DNA of 19,858 bases from DAOUAJ01 sp034433615 (GTDB lineage: Bacteria > Chloroflexota > Anaerolineae > DUEN01): NCBI GenBank assembly GCA_034433615.1, contig DAOUAJ010000142.1:1-19858 (forward strand), read 5' to 3'. A program made the translations under genes and the position numbers. The notes below the pieces were generated by a model that saw only the letters and a program-made list of their open reading frames with translations, searched no databases and was not told the origin of the DNA. Shown here in pieces: positions 13,699-19,858 of this stretch (its first letter is position 1; each line of letters begins with the position of its first letter).

Positions 13699-15187
13699 CG
13701 ATGCCGTGTTGCCCCTGGCGGTGGCGATCCTGCGGGCCTGCTGGCTATGGCCGTGGCTGGAGCTGACCCGCCGTTGGTTCTCCCCCTCGCGTCAAGAGAC
13801 GCTGTTGCCTGTGTCGTTGATGATCGCGCTGTTCCTGGGCGGGATGGCAGCAGGGCGGTGGGCCTCCATAGACCCGAAGGGTCTTCGAGACCCTTCGGGT
13901 CTATGGCGCGCGCGCCTGGCGGTGGCAGGCGGCGGGTTGGTCATCATCGTCCTGGTGCTGTGGGGGCGATTCTACCGGATGTCGTACCACCTATGGAATG
14001 TACGCTGGCTTGGCGCATTGGGCTTGAGTTTGACGCATTGGGGCGACGAGATCCCTGCGCCGTTCATCACCCTGATCGCGAGCGCATATCTGTGGCTGCG
14101 CGGCGTGTTGGACGGGCGTCGTCCGCTCCTATACGATGATGTATGGGGGGCTTTTGCGGCCGGGTTCGTCATGCTGGCGCTCCTTGTGCTGGGTGCGGCT
14201 GCCACCCAAAGTGGCATACCCACCGGCACAGAGCATGCGGTGCTCCTCTTTTTCGGGACAGGGATGGCGGCATTGGCGCTCTCAGGTCTGGAGGTCGCGC
14301 GCGGATCAGGGCGGCGCCAGACCGAGGCGCAACTGAAGCTCAACCGCTATTGGCTGGTAAGCGTCGCCTCCGTCATCGTCGGGCTGTTGGGGCTGGGGCT
14401 GGGGCTGAGCGCGCTGATCGCCCCTGAGACCGTAGCTCGAGCGCTGAGCTGGACATCTATCATCCTGAAAATCCTGGGGTGGTTGCTTTACTACTTGTTC
14501 TTTGCCTTCAGCTACCTGATCTTTCTGATCCTGGATCCTTTGATCCGATGGTTGCGGTCGTTGCTCAGCTCACCGTCACCGCGTGAGCCGATGCAGATGC
14601 CAGACTTTCAACGCCAGTTTGAGGAGATGACCCAAGGCCAGCCTGCAACCATTCCACCAGCCCTGGAAGAGGCCTTTCGCTGGCTGGGGTTGGCCATCGT
14701 GGTCCTGGTGATCGGGCTGGCCTTCGCGCTGGCGCTGCGGCGTTTCTGGGTTGGAAAAGAGGACGAGGTAGAGGAAACCCGGGAGCTGATCCTCTCCCGT
14801 GATCTGCTGCAGGAGCAATTATCCAGGCTGTGGCGCAACTGGCTGCAGCGGCTGCGGCGCGCGCCCTCGGTGGTGTTCAGTCCGTTCCTCTCGCTGGAGG
14901 GGGAGCCCGACACCCGGCGCGCCATTCGGGCGATCTACCAGGCGTTGCTGGCTGCGGCTGGGGAACGGGGGCTGCCCCGGGCCCGGGGGCAGACCCCCAT
15001 CGAGTATCGGAATAGGCTGGGGGAGTTATTTCCGAACGCGCCGGGCGCTTTGGACACCGTCACGGACGAGTACGTGCAGGCTCGGTACAACCCGGATGTG
15101 CCAACTGTTGAGCAAGCCGAACGTGCTCGCCAGGCGTGGGAGGAGCTACAGGCAACCTTGACCGCTCGGGATGATCATGAGGCTTAG
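13670..15187 (+). CDS. Multi-pass membrane protein with C-terminal DUF4129 domain
   Basis: This 505-aa membrane protein has about eight hydrophobic segments across residues 10-280, one more span near 340-365, and a soluble C-terminal domain (about 410-490). That domain reads AIRAIYQALLAAAGERGLPR, then GQTPIEYRNRL and DEYVQARYNP, which is the DUF4129 pattern. DUF4129 often ends transglutaminase-like proteins in MoxR/DUF58 operons, but the transglutaminase Cys-His-Asp core is not seen here, so no such activity should be assumed. I chose the GTG at 13670 because GGGAGG lies 6 nt upstream; it overlaps the DUF58 gene by 29 nt. A palindromic repeat (13866-13906) lies in frame within residues about 66-79 (IDPKGLRDPSGL), between the second and third hydrophobic stretches. 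Confidence 0.85.
   Translation: MSWSRWNWLDDAVLPLAVAILRACWLWPWLELTRRWFSPSRQETLLPVSLMIALFLGGMAAGRWASIDPKGLRDPSGLWRARLAVAGGGLVIIVLVLWGRFYRMSYHLWNVRWLGALGLSLTHWGDEIPAPFITLIASAYLWLRGVLDGRRPLLYDDVWGAFAAGFVMLALLVLGAAATQSGIPTGTEHAVLLFFGTGMAALALSGLEVARGSGRRQTEAQLKLNRYWLVSVASVIVGLLGLGLGLSALIAPETVARALSWTSIILKILGWLLYYLFFAFSYLIFLILDPLIRWLRSLLSSPSPREPMQMPDFQRQFEEMTQGQPATIPPALEEAFRWLGLAIVVLVIGLAFALALRRFWVGKEDEVEETRELILSRDLLQEQLSRLWRNWLQRLRRAPSVVFSPFLSLEGEPDTRRAIRAIYQALLAAAGERGLPRARGQTPIEYRNRLGELFPNAPGALDTVTDEYVQARYNPDVPTVEQAERARQAWEELQATLTARDDHEA
13866..13906. repeat. Dispersed palindromic repeat, copy 3, inside a coding sequence
   Basis: The 19-nt arms (13866-13884 and 13888-13906) are perfectly complementary around TCG. 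The core GACCCGAAGGGTCT...AGACCCTTCGGGTC is the same element as at 3841 and 5861. Here it sits inside the DUF4129 gene without breaking the frame and encodes IDPKGLRDPSGL. Confidence 0.92.
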
Positions 15188-15213
15188 TCAGGGGGGGTTG
15201 GAGGGATAAACCG

Positions 15214-16002
15214 GTGGGAATAGACCTGATCACGCTGGACCTGAAACTGGCTTTCAAACAGCCGGGCTGCCCTCTTTGTCACCTGCGATATCAGGCGGCA
15301 CAGCGTTACCTCCGCAACCTTCTTTGGGAGAACGTCAACGATGCGGAGATCCGCGGCCATTTGGTGCGCGCCCTGGGATTCTGCCCTGGGCATGCCTGGC
15401 AGTTGCAGCGGACCGAGGAGGCCTTGTGGGCGAACGGGTTGGGGACCGGGATCATTTATGAAGACCTGGCCACGCGCACCCTGACAGGGCTGGAAGCATA
15501 CATGCGTGCCCATGAACGGCAATCCGCCCCCCCTTACTGGCGTGGAAAGTGGAACACATGGGTTGACCGATGGCGTGAGCAAAAGATCCGCCTGCTCGCA
15601 GAGCCTTCTGCCAACGGAACCTTTCCGGCCGGCCTGAACCCCCAGGAACGTTGCCGCGTCTGCGAGATGCTGGAGGAGCGTGAGGTGACCTTTTTGGCCT
15701 GGATGATCCAGGGGTGTGCAGAAGCCGAGTTTCAGCACTGGTATCGGGAATCCGATGGCCTGTGCCTGCCCCATCTGCGTCAGGCGCTGGTTATGGCCGA
15801 ACAAGAGGATCCAGCCGTCGCTCTCTTTCTGGCCCGTGTGAGCCATGAAAAGCTGAATCAACTGACGACCCAGTTGCGCGAGCATCTGCGCAAGCATAGC
15901 TGGCAGTACCATGAGGAGCCAATATCGCCGGAAGAGCGCTCTTCCTGGATCCGCGTGGTGGCCTTTTTCGCCGGAGAGCAGCCGGAAAGGATGCTGAAGT
16001 GA
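15214..16002 (+). CDS. DUF6062-like protein 2, double CxxC...CxxH
   Basis: This 262-aa protein of unknown function is a paralogue of the one at 9886. Its motifs are C19-P-L-C22 ... C57-P-G-H60 and C147-R-V-C150 ... C184-L-P-H187. The intervals (34 residues between the first CxxC and CxxH, 33 for the second) are identical to those of the first copy, although the region between the two motif pairs is longer. Shared blocks are ENVND, IIYEDL/LIYRDV, DGLCLPHLRQAL versus SGLCLSHLRQAL, and a C-terminal HLRKHSWQY with SWIR. The spacing argues for two structural metal sites. The GTG at 15214 follows GGAGGG by 8 nt. It begins 26 nt after the DUF4129 gene and overlaps the TerC gene by 4 nt (GTGA). Confidence 0.87.
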   Translation: MGIDLITLDLKLAFKQPGCPLCHLRYQAAQRYLRNLLWENVNDAEIRGHLVRALGFCPGHAWQLQRTEEALWANGLGTGIIYEDLATRTLTGLEAYMRAHERQSAPPYWRGKWNTWVDRWREQKIRLLAEPSANGTFPAGLNPQERCRVCEMLEEREVTFLAWMIQGCAEAEFQHWYRESDGLCLPHLRQALVMAEQEDPAVALFLARVSHEKLNQLTTQLREHLRKHSWQYHEEPISPEERSSWIRVVAFFAGEQPERMLK

Positions 16003-16874
16003 CAACGATCCTGATTGTCGTTCAGTTGATCTTCCTGGAAGGCATCCTCTCGCTGGACAATGCCGCCGTCCTGGGTGCCATGGCTGCCTCGCTGCCGGAC
16101 CATCTCCCGGTGCCGTGGCCCCGGTGGTGGTCCACCTTCGGCCACGCACTGGATCAGCTACTGGGGCCGCAACAGACGGCCGCCTTGCGAGTAGGGCTGT
16201 TCGGGGCTTATCTGGGCCGAAGTCTCATGCTGATCCTGGCCGCCTGGGTTATACGCCACCCCTGGCTGAAGCTGTTGGGCGCGCTGTATCTGCTGAAATT
16301 GGCCGCTGCAAACCTGAGCCGGCCAGACGAGCCGGCTGAGCCTTCCCTGGTTACGGCCGGCGTCAGCCGATTCTGGCAGACCGTGCTGGCCATCGAGCTG
16401 ACCGATCTGACCTTCAGCCTGGACAACGTGGTGGCCGTGGTGGCCCTGTCAGACCGGCTATCGGTGGTGATGATGGGGGTAGCCCTGGGCATCCTCATGA
16501 TGCGCTTCGCGGCCGGCGTCTTTGCGCATCTGGTCCGGCGGGAGCCGATCCTCGAGCGGACGGCTTATCTGTTAGTGCTGAACATCAGCGTGGAGCTGCT
16601 GTTGGAAGAGTTCGCCCCCGTGCACATCGGCGATCTCACCAAGTTTGCCGTTTCGGCCGGCACACTCGGACTGGCACTCCTCTATGCGCATCTGAGGCCG
16701 CTTCACGTCTTGGCCCCGGCGTTCCGGGCGGCCGCCTGGTGCTTGGGGCTGGTGAACGAGGGAATGGAATGGACGATTACGCCTGTTAGAGCGCTTTATC
16801 AGCGTTTCTTCCGCCTGGCCAGGGTCACGGATGTTCATGGAAGGAAGGTGCCATTGGCGCGAGGTGGCGGCTGA
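15999..16874 (+). CDS. TerC-family integral membrane protein
   Basis: TerC-family proteins are multi-pass membrane proteins; members have been linked to tellurite resistance, manganese export (Alx, MntP-like function) and membrane-protein assembly. The 291-aa sequence shows the internal duplication with acidic membrane motifs: LEGILSLDNAAVLGAMA (Glu14, Asp20, Asn21) and IELTDLTFSLDNVVAV (Glu133, Asp136, Asp142, Asn143). Some seven hydrophobic segments are seen. The GTG start overlaps the upstream TGA by 4 nt, so translation is coupled to the second DUF6062 gene. It is the last gene of the tightly packed series behind the fluoride riboswitch. A metal-export role is inference only. Confidence 0.88.
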   Translation: MTTILIVVQLIFLEGILSLDNAAVLGAMAASLPDHLPVPWPRWWSTFGHALDQLLGPQQTAALRVGLFGAYLGRSLMLILAAWVIRHPWLKLLGALYLLKLAAANLSRPDEPAEPSLVTAGVSRFWQTVLAIELTDLTFSLDNVVAVVALSDRLSVVMMGVALGILMMRFAAGVFAHLVRREPILERTAYLLVLNISVELLLEEFAPVHIGDLTKFAVSAGTLGLALLYAHLRPLHVLAPAFRAAAWCLGLVNEGMEWTITPVRALYQRFFRLARVTDVHGRKVPLARGGG

Positions 16875-16962
16875 TGTCGTGGTACGCCTCTGAACAAGGC
16901 GCTGAACAAACTCATCGCCACACCGCTGCACCGTGTGGTCACTGTAGAGGAGAGGATCGCCC

Positions 16963-17589
16963 ATGGCTACCATGTTTATCTTGGTTCGCCACGGTCAGAC
17001 CGCCTGGAACAAAGAGGAACGCTTCCGAGGGCGGACTGACCTTCCCCTCAACGAAACCGGCATGCGACAAGCAGAGGCGGTGGCGCGCCGCATCGCCGCC
17101 GAATACCAGCCCGCGGCCGTGTACACCAGCCCCTTGCAACGAGCGGTGCAGACGGCGGAGGCCATCGCTCGACCCTTCAACCTGCGTGTCCAACCCCATG
17201 AAGGGCTGCTCGATCTGGATTACGGGGATTTCGCCGGCCTCAGCCCGGCTGAAGCCGAAGCACAATTTCCAGAGCTGTATCGGACATGGCTGAGCGTACC
17301 TCACCGCGTCCGCTTCCCCCATGGCGAGTCGCTGGGCGATGTGCGGGCCCGCTCCGAGAGCCTGGTTCATCGGTTGATCGAGCTTTACCCGAACCAGTCG
17401 GTGGTGCTGGTGAGCCATCTCATCGTTTGCCGGGTGCTCATGTGCAGCCTGCTGGGCCTTCACGAGGGCCATATCCAGCGATTTCAAGTGGACACGGCTT
17501 CGCTGACGGTCTTTGAGATGGATCGAGAGCGAACCAGGCTGATCGCTGCGAACGATACCTGTCATCTGAAGGCACTGATGGACCGATGA
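16963..17589 (+). CDS. Histidine phosphatase family protein (phosphoglycerate mutase-like)
   Basis: This 208-aa cytoplasmic phosphatase or mutase has the phosphohistidine motif LVRHGQT (His10 flanked by Arg9 and Gly11), FRGRTDLPLNETG, the YTSPLQRAVQTAE arginine loop, LDLDYGDFAGL and the second catalytic His in VVLVSH. After that His the usual GG is replaced by LIVCR. The DYGDFAGL segment has Asp where many phosphoglycerate mutases have Glu. That points to a general or small-molecule phosphatase (such as alpha-ribazole-phosphatase-like) rather than the glycolytic mutase; the substrate is not determinable. The ATG at 16963 has GGAGAGG about 9 nt upstream. The 88-nt gap from the TerC gene holds no terminator that I can see, so co-transcription is possible. 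Confidence 0.92.
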   Translation: MATMFILVRHGQTAWNKEERFRGRTDLPLNETGMRQAEAVARRIAAEYQPAAVYTSPLQRAVQTAEAIARPFNLRVQPHEGLLDLDYGDFAGLSPAEAEAQFPELYRTWLSVPHRVRFPHGESLGDVRARSESLVHRLIELYPNQSVVLVSHLIVCRVLMCSLLGLHEGHIQRFQVDTASLTVFEMDRERTRLIAANDTCHLKALMDR

Positions 17590-17653
17590 TCCCGCTTCGC
17601 TGAAATCTCCTCATCGGCGCTATCTGCCCCTTTTCGGTGGTTTCACGCCTTCC

Positions 17654-17684
17654 CAAAGCGGCCTTCCAAAGAACACCCGCTTTG
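17654..17684 (+). promoter_or_regulatory. Inverted repeat abutting the -35 box, possible operator
   Basis: CAAAGCGG (17654-17661) and CCGCTTTG (17677-17684) form perfect 8-nt arms around a 15-nt spacer. The right arm ends exactly where the -35 box begins. The position suggests a regulator-binding dyad. A stem-loop ending the phosphatase transcript is an alternative, but no clean T-run follows. Confidence 0.4.
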
Positions 17685-17712
17685 TTGACCAGTTGGGGAT
17701 GTGTAGTACAAT
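17685..17712 (+). promoter_or_regulatory. Promoter of the duplicated-permease ABC transporter
   Basis: TTGACC (17685-17690) and TACAAT (17707-17712) have a 16-nt spacer. The start point should be near 17719, leaving a leader of about 40 nt before the ATG at 17759. Confidence 0.65.
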
Positions 17713-17758
17713 TACCCCCGCTTGCCAGTTGCATCTCTCCTCTACGGAACGTTTGAGC

Positions 17759-19477
17759 ATGCGATCCTTGCGCCTCTTCAAGATCGAACAACCCTTGCAG
17801 CGTCCCATCACCTGGGGAGACGCTGTGGCGATCCTCTTCATCGCTGTGGTGCTTTACGTGGGAGTGCGCCTGGCCTTTGACGCTCCCGTCGAGGTGCGGG
17901 GCCCGACCATCTCGCTCGCCCCAACCGCGTTGCCCTGGTACGCGGCCCTCTCTGTGGGCCGCATGGCCGCCGCTTACGCGTTATCCATGCTCTTCACCCT
18001 GGTGTACGGTCGTGCGGCCGCCTATCACCGGCGCGCTGAGCTGCTCTTACTCCCCTTGCTGGACATTTTCCAAAGCGTGCCTATTCTCTCTTTCCTTCCC
18101 GTGGTCTTGCTCAGCTTCAGCGCGATCCTGCCGCAGAACATAGCGGCCGAACTCGCTTCGATCGTTTTGATCTTTACCAGCCAGGTGTGGAACCTGACCT
18201 TTGCCTGGTATCAATCGCTGACCACGATCCCCAAAGAGCTGCGAGAGGCGAGCACGATCTTCCGCTTGAACGGTTGGCTGCGCTTCAAGACCCTGGAGCT
18301 CCCCTTCGCGGCGATCAGCCTGATCTGGAACAGCATGATGAGTTGGGCCGGCGGCTGGTTTTTCCTGATGGCGGCCGAGATCTTCACGGTGGGCCGGCGC
18401 GACTTTCGCCTGCCCGGGTTGGGGGCGTACTTGCAGGAGGCTGCCAACCAGGGGGACTTGCACGCGATCGTCTGGGGGATCGGCGCCCTCTTGCTGGTCA
18501 TCGTCCTCCTCGATCAATTGGTGTGGCGGCCATTGTTGGCCTGGGCAGACCAGTTCAAGCTGGAAATGGTGGAAAGCGGCCTGCCGCCGACTTCGTGGTT
18601 TTACGAGATCGTGCACAGCTCGCGGCTGGCAGACTGGCTATCGCGGGCGGTCTGGCGCCCGTTCCATGAGCGTCTGGACGCGTACATGCTGCGCCGTTTC
18701 CCGATGACGGAAAAGGAACCTGGTCGGGCTGGACGGCCCTGGCTTCTGTACCTGACAGGCGTGGTCGGCGGCACCTTGTTAGGGTACGGCGCTTATCGGG
18801 CCGGCCGGATGTTATGGATGGTGCCCTTGGCTGCGTGGGGGATGATCGCCGCCTGGGTAGGAGTCACGATGCTGCGCGTGATCATGGCCCTGATCATCGC
18901 CCTCGCCTGGACGATCCCTATGGGGGTGGTGATCGGGACCAACCCGCGCCTGGCCACCTGGCTGCAGCCCCTGGTGCAAATCATCGCCTCCACGCCAGCG
19001 ACGGCTCTTTTCCCGGTACTCTTGCTCATAGTCCTCCGCCTGCCGGGCGGCCTGAACATAGCGGCTGTGCTACTGATGCTGATGGGCACGCAGTGGTACC
19101 TGCTGTTCAACGTGATCGCGGGCGCCAGTGCGATCCCACAGGACCTGAAGTACACTACCACGTTGTTGCAGCTTAAGCGATGGGCGCGCTGGCGCACACT
19201 GGTCCTGCCGGCTCTCTTCCCGTACCTCATCACGGGCGCCGTCACGGCCAGCGGCGGTGCCTGGAATGCCAGCATCGTGGCTGAGCACGTGGAATTCGCC
19301 GGGCAGACGCTGCGCACCCTGGGCATCGGCGCGTTGATCGCCCAGGCCACCGCGACCGGCGATTACCCGTTGCTCCTGGCCGCCACCTTGAGCATGGTGT
19401 TGGCTGTAGTGCTGATCAATCGCCTCGTCTGGCGAAGGCTGTATCGTCTGGCCGAGGAACGCTATCGCATGGAGTGA
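17759..19477 (+). CDS. ABC transporter permease, duplicated (two BPD_transp_1 domains, NitT/TauT-type)
   Basis: This 572-aa permease carries two fused inner-membrane BPD domains, so one chain supplies the whole channel. Domain 1 covers about residues 70-270, with an EAA-type loop IPKELREASTIFRLNGWLRF and LELP near residues 155-180. Domain 2 covers about 360-560, with the corresponding IPQDLKYTTTLLQLKRWARW and LVLP near 458-485. In the second copy EA is replaced by YT. The architecture matches the 'anion transport, duplicated permease' group (COG4986-like) related to nitrate/sulfonate/taurine systems. I chose the ATG at 17759 (MRSLRLFKIEQ) because the only strong promoter upstream would start the mRNA near 17719, inside the longer reading frame that begins at 17693. 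The ribosome site is weak (GGAACG). The ATPase gene follows 3 nt after the stop. Confidence 0.9.
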   Translation: MRSLRLFKIEQPLQRPITWGDAVAILFIAVVLYVGVRLAFDAPVEVRGPTISLAPTALPWYAALSVGRMAAAYALSMLFTLVYGRAAAYHRRAELLLLPLLDIFQSVPILSFLPVVLLSFSAILPQNIAAELASIVLIFTSQVWNLTFAWYQSLTTIPKELREASTIFRLNGWLRFKTLELPFAAISLIWNSMMSWAGGWFFLMAAEIFTVGRRDFRLPGLGAYLQEAANQGDLHAIVWGIGALLLVIVLLDQLVWRPLLAWADQFKLEMVESGLPPTSWFYEIVHSSRLADWLSRAVWRPFHERLDAYMLRRFPMTEKEPGRAGRPWLLYLTGVVGGTLLGYGAYRAGRMLWMVPLAAWGMIAAWVGVTMLRVIMALIIALAWTIPMGVVIGTNPRLATWLQPLVQIIASTPATALFPVLLLIVLRLPGGLNIAAVLLMLMGTQWYLLFNVIAGASAIPQDLKYTTTLLQLKRWARWRTLVLPALFPYLITGAVTASGGAWNASIVAEHVEFAGQTLRTLGIGALIAQATATGDYPLLLAATLSMVLAVVLINRLVWRRLYRLAEERYRME

Positions 19478-19480
19478 CCG

Positions 19481-19858
19481 ATGCCTGACAACCGCGCGCT
19501 TTTGGAACTCCAGCACGTCAGCCAGACGTATGGAGGCACCCAGCGGCGTTTCATTGCCGTTCACGATGTCAACCTGAGCGTCCGGGAGGGGGAGTTCGTC
19601 GCGCTCCTGGGACCATCCGGCTGCGGCAAGAGCACCCTCCTGCGCATCATCACCGGGCTACAACCGCCCACGGAGGGGCAGGTTCTGTACCGAGGCCAGC
19701 CCCTGCGCGGCGTGAACCCCCACGCGACCATTGTGTTTCAGACGTTTGCCCTTTTCCCCTGGTTGACTGTGCTGGAGAACGTCGAGGTGGCGCTCAAGGC
19801 CCGGGGGGTGCCGGCGAAGCTGCGTACGGCGCGGGCGATTGACCTGTTGGACCGCGTG
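19481..19858 (+). CDS. ABC transporter ATPase, NitT/TauT (SsuB/TauB-like) type, cut by window edge
   Basis: The first 126 codons of the ATPase partner of the preceding duplicated permease are visible. They show ALLELQHVSQTY, Walker A LLGPSGCGKSTLLRI and a Q-loop IVFQTFALFPWLTVLENV. 'FALFPWLTV' is typical of the nitrate/sulfonate/taurine ATPases (COG1116). The frame is open at the right edge, so the signature and Walker B motifs lie outside. The ATG at 19481 is 3 nt from the permease stop, with GGAG 7-10 nt upstream inside the permease gene. The substrate is unknown; relatives import small anions or thiamine-precursor-like molecules. Confidence 0.92.
   Translation, partial: MPDNRALLELQHVSQTYGGTQRRFIAVHDVNLSVREGEFVALLGPSGCGKSTLLRIITGLQPPTEGQVLYRGQPLRGVNPHATIVFQTFALFPWLTVLENVEVALKARGVPAKLRTARAIDLLDRV

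Noticed and set aside
13670..15187. Transglutaminase-like enzyme
   Set aside because: The genomic context and DUF4129 domain suggest it, but no Cys-His-Asp transglutaminase core is visible in the sequence.

Overview
The window looks like chromosomal DNA of a GC-rich bacterium, most likely a member of the Chloroflexota (Anaerolineae-like). This rests on several things. There is a solute-binding lipoprotein with a Val/Glu/Lys-repeat linker, and there are two proteins I recognise as DUF6062, a family I associate with Chloroflexota. There is also a MoxR/DUF58/DUF4129 cluster, a dispersed 'ACCCGAAGGGTC' palindrome, and many GTG/TTG starts behind strong GGAGG sites. The phylum assignment is inference; no rRNA or marker gene is present.

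Minus-strand half (1 to about 9504): a carbohydrate or polyol uptake and catabolism cluster. In transcription order it holds a short-chain dehydrogenase, an IS200/IS605 remnant (intact tnpA, 5' third of tnpB), the last 22 codons of a Gfo/Idh/MocA-type dehydrogenase, a TIM-barrel sugar-phosphate isomerase, and deoC. A near-consensus promoter (5821-5849) then precedes a complete CUT1-like importer: MalF-like permease, MalG-like permease, two paralogous MalK-like ATPases and a solute-binding lipoprotein that runs off the left edge. The IS remnant appears to have replaced most of the dehydrogenase gene and leaves the tnpB frame open into the isomerase.

Plus-strand half (9713 to 19858): a consensus promoter is followed by an RNA that I identify as a fluoride (crcB-motif) riboswitch with its own rho-independent terminator. 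The gene directly behind it is not a known fluoride exporter but a DUF6062 protein with two CxxC...CxxH motifs. After it come a MoxR AAA+ ATPase, a TumA/TumE toxin-antitoxin pair with its own promoter, a DUF58 protein, a multi-pass DUF4129 protein, a second DUF6062 protein and a TerC-family membrane protein. Many of these genes overlap by 4-29 nt, so they probably form one transcription unit. A histidine phosphatase follows. Then a new promoter drives a duplicated NitT/TauT-type ABC permease and an ATPase that is cut by the right edge.

The most interesting region is 9713-16874: a fluoride-sensing RNA joined to a Cys-rich DUF6062 / MoxR-DUF58-DUF4129 / TerC operon of unknown purpose. Three copies of one palindromic repeat occur in the window, one of them lying in frame inside the DUF4129 coding sequence. 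No tRNA, rRNA or CRISPR array was seen, and there is no gene-free stretch longer than about 350 bases.
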